A DNA stretch of 64,000 bases, from positions 62,001-126,000 of the forward strand of contig JAAEZH010000004.1 in the NCBI GenBank assembly GCA_018222965.1, written 5' to 3'. The position numbers and the translations under genes are program-made. This DNA comes from Bacteroidota bacterium. GTDB lineage: Bacteria > Bacteroidota > Bacteroidia > Chitinophagales > Saprospiraceae. Position 1 is the stretch's first letter; every line of letters starts with the position of its first letter. The notes below the pieces were generated by a model, which did not search any database, was not told the DNA's origin, and saw only the letters and a program-made list of their open reading frames with translations. Below, piece after piece: positions 35,432 through 43,646 of the stretch.

Positions 35432-36127
35432 ATGAAGCGAATGAACCTGTGGAGAGACCTGTTAGACCTGTTTTTCCCACATCTTTGCCTGGTTTGCGGA
35501 CATCGCCGTCCGATGTCTGAAGAGCCGATTTGCCTGGCTTGCCTGGGCCGGTTTCCCGAAACAAATTTTCACCTGCATCCGGAAAATGCCCTAACCGAAA
35601 TATTTTGGGGGCGCCTGCCATTGCAAGCAGGTGCTGCAGCCTATTACTTTCGAAAAGACGGCTTGATCCAGCAATTGATCCATCAGCTCAAATACAAGGG
35701 CAGAAAAGAATTAGGCGTATTTGTGGGAGAAAGGTTTGGCAAGCAACTTCGGGATGTACCCATTTATCATGAGATAGATTATATTATTCCCGTACCCTTA
35801 CATCCGCGGAAGCGCAGACAAAGAGGGTATAATCAAAGTACCCAGTTTGGGCTCGGGCTTGCGAAAGGCATGGAAATTTCCTGTCTGGACGATTGCCTGC
35901 TGCGCCGGGAATATACCCAGACACAAACCCGAAAAGGCCGTTGGGCTCGTTTCCAAAATGTATCTGAGGCTTTTCAATTACATCGACCGGAAAGAATCGA
36001 AGGGAAGCATCTTTTGCTGGTAGACGATGTGCTGACGACGGGAGCTACTTTGGAAGCCTGTGGCCTCAAATTGCTGGAAATTGCTGATGTGCGCCTGAGT
36101 TTGGCTACCATTGCACTGGCCAGATAG
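35432..36127 (+). CDS. comF: ComF-family phosphoribosyltransferase-like protein
   Basis: Start at ATG 35432 (MKRMNLWRDLLDLFFPHLC), which gives the usual ComF beginning; an upstream TTG frame start would run through the terminator. The 231-residue protein has a zinc ribbon (CLVCGHR ... CLACLG), then the PRTase domain with IPVPLHPRKRRQRGYNQS and the PRPP motif LLLVDDVLTTGATLEACG. In naturally competent bacteria ComF helps bring in DNA, through contact with helicases. In non-competent species it is still conserved, so competence is not proven by this gene. It stands alone between a terminator and a convergent ABC operon. Confidence 0.92.
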   Translation: MKRMNLWRDLLDLFFPHLCLVCGHRRPMSEEPICLACLGRFPETNFHLHPENALTEIFWGRLPLQAGAAAYYFRKDGLIQQLIHQLKYKGRKELGVFVGERFGKQLRDVPIYHEIDYIIPVPLHPRKRRQRGYNQSTQFGLGLAKGMEISCLDDCLLRREYTQTQTRKGRWARFQNVSEAFQLHRPERIEGKHLLLVDDVLTTGATLEACGLKLLEIADVRLSLATIALAR

Positions 36128-36248
36128 CACGAAAACGCATATTCTATTTGTGCCCTACTGTAATCCTCAAACAGCAGGACTTGGATAACTTTTACTTTTT
36201 TTTCGGTTTTTTTTGAACAAACTGCCCGTAAAATAGTGTTTCTATACA

Positions 36249-36306
36249 CGTAACCCCTACAGGGCGTAATCGGGAATCCCTTTCCTGGTTACGCTTCTTT
36301 TTTTTT
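36249..36306 (+). terminator. Possible terminator after comF
   Basis: CGTAACC at 36249-36255 pairs with GGTTACG at 36287-36293; a long T-run follows. The 31-nt loop is large, so this is weaker than the others. Confidence 0.5.
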
Positions 36307-36315
36307 AGAGACCGG

Positions 36316-37635
36316 TTAGTCTCTTGAAAACAACCATTTTCCCAGCGTTTTAATGTTGACTTTTTTGCCATACATCAGGATACCTATGCGGTAGATTCGG
36401 GAGGATATCCATATAAAAAGCAGGCAAGTTCCAATCAGCAATACAACGGATAATACAACTTCCCAGATGGGGGGCTCAAAGGCCAATCTGGCGGGCATTA
36501 CAATCGGGGAAAACAATGGGAATATCGAAGCCCAAACCGCCAGACTACTATTGGGGGATTGTACGGCTACAAACATGATGTAAAAGGCCATTAAAACCGG
36601 AATGGTGATTGGGAGTGTTAAGGATTGGCTCTCTCCAAGATCATCACTCATGGCTGATCCAACAGCAGCAAAGAGCGAGGAGTATAAAAAGAAACCGCCC
36701 AGAAAATATAGCAGGAATAGGACGATCATAGAGCCCCAGTTTATCTCTCCCAATGCGATCATAACCTGTTGTACTGTATTAGCAGCCTCATCGGGGTCGA
36801 TGTTCTGACTTCCCGGGCCCATAGATTCCATACCGGAAGTATCAAAGCCAAAGATCAGGTTAACCAATAATCCGAGAGAAGGAATCAAAATAGCCCAAAT
36901 GGCAATTTGGGTAAGCCCTACTGCACCAACGCCAACAATTTTTCCAAGCATAAGCTGAAAGGGACGCACAGATGAGATCATCACCTCGACAATGCGGTTC
37001 GTTTTTTCTTCCATCACACTTCGCATGACCATCATGCCGTAGATGAATACAGTCATATACATGATAATGCCCATAAATGTTCCAATAACAGCACCGACGG
37101 CACCTGTCATTTTACTTCGGGTCTCTGTTTCGGGATCCAGTGGTTCGGGATTGATGGAAACCCGGCTGTCCAGGGCCTCCAGTTGCTGGATGTCCAGTTC
37201 GAGTTTCTGGATTTTATAGGCTTCAATTCGCTTGTTTATTTTTTGACTAATGAGCGTTTCGACATCCAGAGCCGGCGTTTTTTCGCTGTAATAATAGATG
37301 GTATATGACTTTGCATACAGATTGGTGATGGGGGGAATGCGCAGTATGCCGTCGTAATCATAGGATTCCAGGTTGGCTCTCAATTCCTCCAGAGAGCGGT
37401 CTTCCACCGAAAAGATCAGACTGGTTTCGTTGCTGATGCCGCCGGATTCCAGAATGCCTGCTTCATCAATAACGGCCACGCGCTGTACGTCATCGCTCTC
37501 ATAAGCAAAAATGAATCCAACGATGACCATAAATAAAGCAAAGGCCAGCGGAGTCAGGATCGTAGTCAGAATAAAGGAGCGCTTTTTTACCCGGGTCAGA
37601 TATTCACGCCGTATAATAAGTAGTAACTTTTCCAT
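36316..37635 (-). CDS. NatB-like ABC-2 transporter permease
   Basis: Protein of 439 residues with the ABC-2 layout of NatB/YhaP proteins: an N-terminal cytoplasmic KR-rich helix (IIRREYLTRVKKRSFILTT), one membrane helix (20-45), a large extracytoplasmic region (50-185), then five or six membrane helices. The segment MVMRSVMEEKTNRIVEVMISSVRPFQLMLGKI is a family hallmark. It probably extrudes sodium, lipids or drugs with the ATPase encoded upstream (6 bp apart). Substrate unknown. It ends close to the A/T-rich 3' region shared with comF. Confidence 0.92.
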   Translation of the reverse strand: MEKLLLIIRREYLTRVKKRSFILTTILTPLAFALFMVIVGFIFAYESDDVQRVAVIDEAGILESGGISNETSLIFSVEDRSLEELRANLESYDYDGILRIPPITNLYAKSYTIYYYSEKTPALDVETLISQKINKRIEAYKIQKLELDIQQLEALDSRVSINPEPLDPETETRSKMTGAVGAVIGTFMGIIMYMTVFIYGMMVMRSVMEEKTNRIVEVMISSVRPFQLMLGKIVGVGAVGLTQIAIWAILIPSLGLLVNLIFGFDTSGMESMGPGSQNIDPDEAANTVQQVMIALGEINWGSMIVLFLLYFLGGFFLYSSLFAAVGSAMSDDLGESQSLTLPITIPVLMAFYIMFVAVQSPNSSLAVWASIFPLFSPIVMPARLAFEPPIWEVVLSVVLLIGTCLLFIWISSRIYRIGILMYGKKVNIKTLGKWLFSRD

Positions 37636-37641
37636 GTGCTG

Positions 37642-38550
37642 CTAGAATTTTGGGTCGGCTTCAACCTGACGAATAAATATCTCATTGAGGGAAGGAAGAA
37701 TCTCGCGGAAACCGGTAATGTGATGTCCCTGATCCATTAAGCTGCGAAGCAATTGGTTGGAAGCGCGATCGTCCTGTAGTTGTACGACCAGCGTTCCGTT
37801 ATTTCGGCTAACAATCTGCATGTTCTCATTTTCTGCGAGAACTGGCTGTCCCTCGAGTTGAATCTCAAAGAGGTTGTCTTTAAACTGTTGTTTTATATCC
37901 TGTACATTGCCCTGTAGCACGTTTTTACCCTGATTGATGAGGACAATGTTTTCGCAAATTTCTTCTACCTGTTCCATGCGGTGCGTAGAGAAAATGATGC
38001 TGGTTCCTTCTTCCCGGAGGCGGTGAATTTCCGATTTGATAAGATTGGTGTTGATGGGATCCAGTCCGGAAAAGGGCTCATCGAGGATCAGGATGTCGGG
38101 CTGATGCACAACGGTGGCGATGAACTGGATTTTTTGTTGCATGCCTTTTGAAAGCTCCTCTACTTTTTTATCCCACCAGTCGGTAATCTCAAACTTTTCG
38201 AGCCAGTAATTGATGGCCTCTTTGGCAGCTGATTTGGACAAGCCTTTTAATCGGGCCAGATAGATCAGATGGTCGCCCACCTTCATTTTTTTATACAGAC
38301 CTCTTTCTTCGGGCATATAACCAATGACCTCCGGATGCCTGCCACCCAGTTTTTCTCCATTCAGAAAAACCGTGCCGCTGTCTGCCCGGGTGATGGTTGT
38401 GATGATTCGGATTAAGGAGGTTTTTCCGGCACCATTCGGACCGAGGAGTCCGAAAATAGATCCTTTGGGCACTTCAAAGCTTACCCGATCCACGGCCAGG
38501 TGTTTATTATAGGCTTTGACGACCTCTTCCAACTTAAGAACTGATTCCAT
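37642..38550 (-). CDS. NatA-like ABC transporter ATP-binding protein
   Basis: Protein of 302 residues. Walker A GPNGAGKTSL (about 35-44), signature LSKGMQQKIQFI, Walker B ILILDEPFSGLD, switch His in IIFSTHRMEQVEE. The C-terminal extension (230-302) with VVQLQDDRASNQLLRSLMDQ is the NatA-type DUF4162 domain, which ends with the typical LNEIFI motif. It forms an operon with the permease downstream. The 185 bp upstream, shared with the divergent lipid kinase gene, contains a 49-bp palindrome that may control one or both. Confidence 0.95.
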   Translation of the reverse strand: MESVLKLEEVVKAYNKHLAVDRVSFEVPKGSIFGLLGPNGAGKTSLIRIITTITRADSGTVFLNGEKLGGRHPEVIGYMPEERGLYKKMKVGDHLIYLARLKGLSKSAAKEAINYWLEKFEITDWWDKKVEELSKGMQQKIQFIATVVHQPDILILDEPFSGLDPINTNLIKSEIHRLREEGTSIIFSTHRMEQVEEICENIVLINQGKNVLQGNVQDIKQQFKDNLFEIQLEGQPVLAENENMQIVSRNNGTLVVQLQDDRASNQLLRSLMDQGHHITGFREILPSLNEIFIRQVEADPKF

Positions 38551-38649
38551 ACGCTATTCGATTGGCTCGAATTTAGGACTTTGTCTGTAAGCGGGCCGGT
38601 GATTTCTATTGAATGGAGTTTTTTCTCGACAGAATGGCGATAGAATTTC

Positions 38650-38698
38650 CGACATGACATGTGACTCGACATGTCATGTCGAGTCACATGTCATGTCG
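38650..38698. repeat. 49-bp near-perfect palindrome in a divergent intergenic region
   Basis: Two 24-base arms around one central T. The left arm starts CGACATGACATGTGACTCGA and the right is its complement. Inside, ACATGTCATGTCGAGT occurs twice in tandem. An outer GAATTTCC / GGAAATTC pair (38643-38650 and 38706-38713) extends the symmetry. It lies 100 bp upstream of the ABC operon and 38 bp upstream of the lipid kinase ATG. Long enough to extrude as a cruciform or to bind several protein dimers. Confidence 0.85.
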
Positions 38699-38735
38699 AG
38701 TAGGGAAATTCTGACTACTTCCTTACTTTTAACCA

Positions 38736-39698
38736 ATGAACAAGGAAGCCGGTGTATCAGACAAATGGTTTGTCATTGTGAATCCACAAGGAGGATCCGG
38801 TAAGGTGCGCAAGAAATGGCCGAATTTGAAAGCCAAACTTTTAGCGGCCGGGATTCAGCTGGAGGATCGTTTTACTTCCGGCAAGATGGATGCGGTAAGG
38901 CTGGTACAGGATGCTGTATTGTCCGGCTTTCGCCGAATAATAGCAGTAGGCGGCGACGGTACCAATCACGAAGTAGTAAATGGTATCCTCCTGCAGCAAG
39001 TTGTTAAATCCTCTGAAATCACCTATGCTTTATTGCCTGTAGGAACCGGTAATGACTGGATCCGGACGCACCAGATTCCCAAAGATCCGGATGCCTGGAT
39101 TGGGATGTTGAAAGCGGGGCATACCCGCCTGCAGGATGTGGGCCTGGTACACTATCAGGCATTCGACGAAAGTCGCCAAAAAAGGTATTTCGTAAACATT
39201 GCGGGCATGGCTTACGACGCCTTTGTCGTGCACGAGATGGAGCAGCGGGGAAGCTGGGTGCGAAACAGCCTGGTTTACCTGGTTTATGTGTTTGCCCTCT
39301 TGTTTAAGTATAAATTGAAGGAAGCCCGGGTAATTGCAGACGGGCAGGAATCGCGGGACAAATTTTATACAATCAACGTTGGTCTTTGCTGCTATTCGGG
39401 CGGTGGTATGCAGTTTGTGCCACATGCAGTACCCGATGACGGGCAACTGGCCTTTACGACAGCCGGAAATTTAAATGTTTTGCAGGTTATGCGCGCTACA
39501 CCCTGGTTTTACAATGGCCGGGTAGGGGAGTACCCGAAAGTGGAAACCGGCTTTGCCCGAAATATCCGGGTAGAGGCCATTTCTGATAAGGCTTCCGCTC
39601 AAACTCAGCTCGAAGCTGATGGAGAACATCTGGGCACCACACCCGTCGAGTTTAGCATTGTACCGGCTGCATTGTGTTATATTTCCCCGAAAGGGTGA
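38736..39698 (+). CDS. Diacylglycerol/lipid kinase (DagK/YegS family)
   Basis: Protein of 320 residues. The DAGK catalytic domain has FVIVNPQGGSGK (12-23), IIAVGGDGTNHEVVNGI (about 68-84) and LPVGTGNDWIR (about 100-110). The C-terminal beta domain ends with AQTQLEADGEHLGTTPVEF, a motif that positions the lipid head group. These enzymes phosphorylate diacylglycerol or related lipids at the cytoplasmic membrane face. It is divergent from the NatAB-like operon across the 49-bp palindrome. One partial copy of the iterated palindrome (38925-38937) falls in its coding sequence. Confidence 0.93.
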   Translation: MNKEAGVSDKWFVIVNPQGGSGKVRKKWPNLKAKLLAAGIQLEDRFTSGKMDAVRLVQDAVLSGFRRIIAVGGDGTNHEVVNGILLQQVVKSSEITYALLPVGTGNDWIRTHQIPKDPDAWIGMLKAGHTRLQDVGLVHYQAFDESRQKRYFVNIAGMAYDAFVVHEMEQRGSWVRNSLVYLVYVFALLFKYKLKEARVIADGQESRDKFYTINVGLCCYSGGGMQFVPHAVPDDGQLAFTTAGNLNVLQVMRATPWFYNGRVGEYPKVETGFARNIRVEAISDKASAQTQLEADGEHLGTTPVEFSIVPAALCYISPKG

Positions 39699-39767
39699 CA
39701 GATAACTTCCCCTTTCGTCTTAATGACCGTATATTATGGAGCAGGTAATTATTCCCTAAATCGAAAT

Positions 39768-40451
39768 ATGAATACAATGAAAAACTGGTTTATACTAGCT
39801 GTACTACTTTTTGCCTTTAATGTGGGACAAGCTCAGGTTGCTTATGAGGTTGACGAAGAGACTCGGTCCATGAGTGAGGGCGTGAATCACGCACTGGTGC
39901 TTTCCATGGAAATGACCGATGTTAAACTGGCTGAAGACCACTGGTCGGATTACCTTAAAGATTATGGATCCAAGCCAAAGAAAGTGAAAGGATCGGATGA
40001 ATTATTGTCTGACGATGCTGATATCCCCGGCATTGGAGCGGGTAATACTGTGGACGTATATGTGACTTTTGAAGAAGTTGGAAACAATGTCGATGTTACT
40101 GTATGGTTTAACCTTGGCGGTGCATATCTGAACTCCAAAGATCACCCATCGCGCTTTGAAGATGCGATGCGTTTTCTGGATCGTTACGTGCTGAGTGTAA
40201 GCAAAGATGTCGTCAAAGAGGAATTGAAATTGGAAGAAGATCGCTTGAAAGACCTGGAAAAAGAACTGGATAAGCTGGAAAAAGAGAAAAGTAAATTTGA
40301 GGATGACATTGCAGAGGCAGAAGAAAGAATCCGTCAGGCAAAAGCAGATATCAAGGAAAATGAGTCTGAGCAAACCAACCGACAGCGAGAAATTGAAAAT
40401 CAGAATAAAGTCATCGAGGCAGTGAAAAAGCGATTGAAAGATCTGGATTAA
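39768..40451 (+). CDS. Exported protein with C-terminal coiled coil, unknown
   Basis: ATG 39768 (MNTMKNWFILAVLLFAFNVGQAQ) or the second Met at 39777 starts a signal peptide; a further upstream start at 39723 is unlikely. After cleavage at AQ there is a domain of about 130 residues with VDVYVTFEEVGNNVDVTVWFNLGGAYL. Then comes a charged heptad-repeat coiled coil of about 85 residues (KEELKLEEDRLKDLEKELDK ... IEAVKKRLKDLD). No family recognised. It should sit in the periplasm or at the outer membrane. The gene follows the lipid kinase gene and ends with a hairpin terminator. Confidence 0.78.
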   Translation: MNTMKNWFILAVLLFAFNVGQAQVAYEVDEETRSMSEGVNHALVLSMEMTDVKLAEDHWSDYLKDYGSKPKKVKGSDELLSDDADIPGIGAGNTVDVYVTFEEVGNNVDVTVWFNLGGAYLNSKDHPSRFEDAMRFLDRYVLSVSKDVVKEELKLEEDRLKDLEKELDKLEKEKSKFEDDIAEAEERIRQAKADIKENESEQTNRQREIENQNKVIEAVKKRLKDLD

Positions 40452-40488
40452 TGAAATTGAACCCGTACTAACGGGTGAATGGTTTATA

Positions 40489-40527
40489 AAAATCCCTCGT
40501 TCGGTTTCCGGGCGGGGGATTTTATTT
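40489..40527 (+). terminator. Terminator after the coiled-coil protein gene
   Basis: AAATCCC(t)CG pairs with CG(g)GGGATTT around a 13-nt loop, followed by TATTTT. The poly-T is interrupted. Confidence 0.7.
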
Positions 40528-40582
40528 TGAATGCTTACCTTCGTCGTAAACCAAATTTGCGAAGCTCTAAAGCCAGACACCT

Positions 40583-41590
40583 ATGTTGAAAATCGATATG
40601 CACACCCATATCATTCCGGAAAAACTTCCTCGTTTCACCGATAAGTTCGGATACGGAGATTTCATCTATCTCGATCACCACAAACCCGGATTTGCCAAAA
40701 TGATGAAAGGGCATAAATTCTTCCGGGAAATTGAAGCCAATTGCTGGGATCCTCAGATTCGGATCGATGAATACGCCGGGAATAAGACACAGGTACAGGT
40801 GGTTTGCACCATTCCGGTTATGTTTTCCTACTGGGCCAAACCTGCTGATACCCTGGAGTTGTCGCGTTTTCTCAATGACGACCTCGCTCAGTTGGTGGCA
40901 GATCACCCGAAGCATTATATTGGTTTGGGTACGGTGCCCATGCAGGACACGGAACTGGCTATTCAGGAATTGCGTCGATGTAAGGAAATCGGACTGGTTG
41001 GCATCCAGATAGGTTCCAATATCAATGACCTCAACCTCAACGAACCACAGTTCTTCCCAATCTTCGAAGCTTGTCAGGAATTGGGCATGGCTGTTTTGGT
41101 ACACCCCTGGAATATGATGGGTTTTGACTCCATGGAGAAATACTGGCTGCCCTGGTTGGTGGGGATGCCGGCTGAAACTTCCCGGGCTATTTGTTCGCTG
41201 ATCTTCGGAGGTGTTTTTGAACGCTTGCCAAAGCTGCGCTGCAATTTTGCACATGCCGGCGGTTCCTTTTTACCTACCATCGGACGTATTGAGCACGGAT
41301 ATAATTGTCGGCCGGATCTGGTAGCTGTCGACAATGATGTCAATCCGCGAGAATATCTTGGAAAATTTTGGGTAGATTGTATTACCCACGATCCGGTTAT
41401 GCTAAAATACATACTGGATACCGTAGGAACCAACAAAGTAACGCTTGGATCGGACTATCCTTTCCCGCTTGGTGATCTTGATATTGGTGCCTTTATTGAG
41501 GAAATGAATTTGGACAAAGAGGTCGTGGAAGGTATTTTCTGCGACAACACTCTTGACTGGCTGGACCTGGATAAGAAGGATTATTTGTAA
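40583..41590 (+). CDS. Amidohydrolase-family decarboxylase, ACMSD-like
   Basis: Protein of 335 residues very like 2-amino-3-carboxymuconate 6-semialdehyde decarboxylase. Metal-site motifs are MHTHIIP (H7, H9), VHPWNM (about 174-179), FAHAGG (about 226-231) and LGSDYPFPLG (Asp of the TIM barrel, about 293). The enzyme removes CO2 from ACMS in the kynurenine or 2-nitrobenzoate pathway, diverting tryptophan breakdown away from quinolinate/NAD synthesis. No other kynurenine-pathway genes are present in the window. A related hydratase or decarboxylase specificity cannot be excluded. Its ATG is 43 bp beyond TACCTTCG, which differs from TAnnTTTG at one base. Confidence 0.88.
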   Translation: MLKIDMHTHIIPEKLPRFTDKFGYGDFIYLDHHKPGFAKMMKGHKFFREIEANCWDPQIRIDEYAGNKTQVQVVCTIPVMFSYWAKPADTLELSRFLNDDLAQLVADHPKHYIGLGTVPMQDTELAIQELRRCKEIGLVGIQIGSNINDLNLNEPQFFPIFEACQELGMAVLVHPWNMMGFDSMEKYWLPWLVGMPAETSRAICSLIFGGVFERLPKLRCNFAHAGGSFLPTIGRIEHGYNCRPDLVAVDNDVNPREYLGKFWVDCITHDPVMLKYILDTVGTNKVTLGSDYPFPLGDLDIGAFIEEMNLDKEVVEGIFCDNTLDWLDLDKKDYL

Positions 41591-41704
41591 AAGAAACACA
41601 ATGCGGGTATTTTAAACTTCTGCTAACAAGTATTATGTTTTTGGTAAGCATCCATCTGCTCTGAATGGATTTCCTTTGTACTAAACATCCAAAATCAATT
41701 ACTC

Positions 41705-42334
41705 ATGAAGCAGTTTTTCACCCTTTCAGTACTGGCCCTTTTATTATTTGGAGCTTGTGGCCCAACCGTATATTTGGCTCCTTCGTTTGATTCGGCGACA
41801 GCCAGCCATGACGTCATCGCGCTGATCCCTTTTGATGTCGTTTTTACCAGCGACAAGATTCGGGAAGAAACACCTCAGGAAGTGGTCTGGGAAATGGAAG
41901 CCAATACCGGCTATGCCATGCAGGATGAAGCCTTCTCCTATCTTTTAAATGAAATTTCCCGCGGACGTGTAAATATTGAACTGCAGGATATTGAACGTAC
42001 CAATCGCATTCTTGCCGATCAGGGACTTTCCTACATCGACCTACGCAGCATCCCCAAAGAAGAACTTTCAAAAATGCTGGGCGTCGATGCCGTGATTACA
42101 GGCAAAGCAGAAGTAGACAAACCTTTTGATGAAGCCGCTGCTGCAGCTCTGGGTATTGTATTTGGTGTGTGGACAGCCACGAATACGGTTCAAACGACCC
42201 TCAATTTGCACAATGGCGTTGATGGGAAACTGCTTTGGCGATACGATTATGCGGCATCCGGATCCGTGGGATCTTCTACAGAGACACTGACCCGTGCGCT
42301 GATGCGCAATGCCTCTAAGCGGTTTCCGTATTGA
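41705..42334 (+). CDS. Lipoprotein, DUF799/GNA1162-like
   Basis: Protein of 209 residues with lipobox FGAC (Cys18). The mature part starts with a beta region (HDVIALIPFDVVFTSDKI) and has an IERTNRILADQGLSY ... LGVDAVITGKAEVD motif seen in CsgG/TolB-N-type lipoproteins (GNA1162/DUF799-like). It ends with strands LNLHNGVDGKLLWRYDY. That group sits at the outer membrane periplasmic side; a role in surface assembly is inferred from the fold only. It stands alone with more than 100 bp on both sides. Confidence 0.78.
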   Translation: MKQFFTLSVLALLLFGACGPTVYLAPSFDSATASHDVIALIPFDVVFTSDKIREETPQEVVWEMEANTGYAMQDEAFSYLLNEISRGRVNIELQDIERTNRILADQGLSYIDLRSIPKEELSKMLGVDAVITGKAEVDKPFDEAAAAALGIVFGVWTATNTVQTTLNLHNGVDGKLLWRYDYAASGSVGSSTETLTRALMRNASKRFPY

Positions 42335-42394
42335 TTGATTTGGGAAGTTGTGAAAAGTGAATTCGGTTAGCCAGGGAATTAAACATTAATACAT

Positions 42395-42429
42395 AAGAAT
42401 TAAAAATTAGTAATTCCTCATTATCTTTG
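42395..42429 (+). promoter_or_regulatory. trhO promoter region with AT-rich repeat
   Basis: TATCTTTG at 42422-42429 matches TAnnTTTG and lies 79 bp before the ATG. Just upstream, AAGAATTAAAAA (42395-42406) is the same 12-mer found after the gene at 43594. Confidence 0.55.
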
Positions 42430-42508
42430 CGGCGTTCGGGCAAAAGGACAGTCTTTTGCCCGTCCGGCATTCAGCAAGCTTGCAACTTGCCACGAAAACC
42501 CGGTAACC

Positions 42509-43549
42509 ATGCGACTGTATAATGTAGTAAACAGTGAGGAGTTGAAAAAGCGCCTCCTGGAAAGCGACGAAGAACGAGTAACGCTTTCTTTTTACCGATA
42601 TGCGAAAATCGGTAACCCGGATTTTTTTCGGGATCATCTCTACCTGCTTTTTTCTGAAGTAGGTGTTTTCGGACGGATCTATGTTGCTCATGAAGGGGTA
42701 AACGGACAGATCTCCGTTCCCAGAGAAAACATGGATGCTTTTATTGAAGCGAAGGATTCGATTACCTTCCTGCAAAACATCCGACTCAATTTTGCGATCG
42801 AAGACGATGGCAAGTCCTTTTTTAAGTTGAAGATTAAGGTGCGTCCGAAGATTGTAGCAGATGGCCTGGATGACGCCAGTTTTGATGTAACCGATCGGGG
42901 TGTACACCTGGATGCTGTTACTTTCAATGAGATTACGGATAATCCGGATACCATCATTGTGGATATGCGCAACCACTACGAGAGTGAAGTGGGGCATTTT
43001 GAAAATGCCATAACGCCCGATGTGGAAACTTTCCGCGAGTCTTTGCCGATTGTGGAGGAGATGCTGGAAGGCAAAAAGGACAAACCTCTTGTGATGTACT
43101 GTACCGGCGGAATCCGCTGCGAAAAAGCCAGCGCTTACTTTAAGCATAAAGGCTTTCGGGAAGTGTATCAGCTCGATGGGGGAATCATTGAATATGCCCG
43201 TCAGGTAGAGCAGAAAGGACTACCCAATAAATTCCGCGGGAAGAACTTTGTTTTTGATGAGCGAATGGGCGAAAGCATCAACGGTGAAGTGATCGCCAAA
43301 TGCCATCAATGTGGGGAGCCTTGCGATACCCATGTCAATTGTGCCAATGAATATTGCCACATTCTCTTTATCCAATGCGAGAAATGCGCAGAAAAATATG
43401 CAGACTGCTGTTCTGTAAAGTGCCGCGATTTTCGCAAATTGCCGATAGATGAACAGGAAACCCTTCGTATAACCACCGAATTCAACGGTACCAGGTTTGG
43501 CAAAGGGCGGTATAAGGCGCTGCATCAGCATGAGAAACTGACTGAATAG
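42509..43549 (+). CDS. trhO: tRNA uridine(34) hydroxylase, rhodanese-like (TrhO/YceA)
   Basis: Protein of 346 residues, full length. N-terminal acylphosphatase-like domain (about 1-115, FGRIYVAHEGVNGQIS), then a rhodanese domain (about 130-235) with the active-site loop CTGGIRCEKA (Cys198), and a C-terminal Cys-rich segment (CHQCGEPCDTHVNCANEYC, CEKCAEKYADCCSVKC). TrhO uses O2 to make 5-hydroxyuridine at position 34 of tRNAs, improving decoding (family knowledge). The C-terminal Cys array resembles a zinc-binding ribbon. Transcribed alone with a TAnnTTTG box. Confidence 0.94.
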   Translation: MRLYNVVNSEELKKRLLESDEERVTLSFYRYAKIGNPDFFRDHLYLLFSEVGVFGRIYVAHEGVNGQISVPRENMDAFIEAKDSITFLQNIRLNFAIEDDGKSFFKLKIKVRPKIVADGLDDASFDVTDRGVHLDAVTFNEITDNPDTIIVDMRNHYESEVGHFENAITPDVETFRESLPIVEEMLEGKKDKPLVMYCTGGIRCEKASAYFKHKGFREVYQLDGGIIEYARQVEQKGLPNKFRGKNFVFDERMGESINGEVIAKCHQCGEPCDTHVNCANEYCHILFIQCEKCAEKYADCCSVKCRDFRKLPIDEQETLRITTEFNGTRFGKGRYKALHQHEKLTE

Positions 43550-43605
43550 TTTTTAATTCTTGATTTTTAGTTTTTAATTATAATTTAAAATCTAAGAATT
43601 AAAAA
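43550..43605. repeat. AT-rich inverted repeat after trhO
   Basis: TTTTTAATTCTT (43550-43561) and AAGAATTAAAAA (43594-43605): 12-bp perfect arms beginning at the base after the trhO stop. Related AT-rich motifs occur at 42395, 55097-55130 and 55793-55820. Confidence 0.6.
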
Positions 43606-43646
43606 TTCAATTTCCTGTTCCTCCATTACATTAACCATATCATCTT

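Noticed and set aside
35330-35432. Longer comF N terminus from a TTG codon
   Set aside because: It would be translated through the HtrA terminator hairpin and lacks similarity to ComF starts.
38643-38713. CRISPR-like repeat
   Set aside because: The two tandem units are adjacent without unique spacers and form one palindrome; no cas genes nearby.
40583-41590. Kynurenine pathway cluster
   Set aside because: Only the ACMSD-like gene is present; flanking genes are unrelated.
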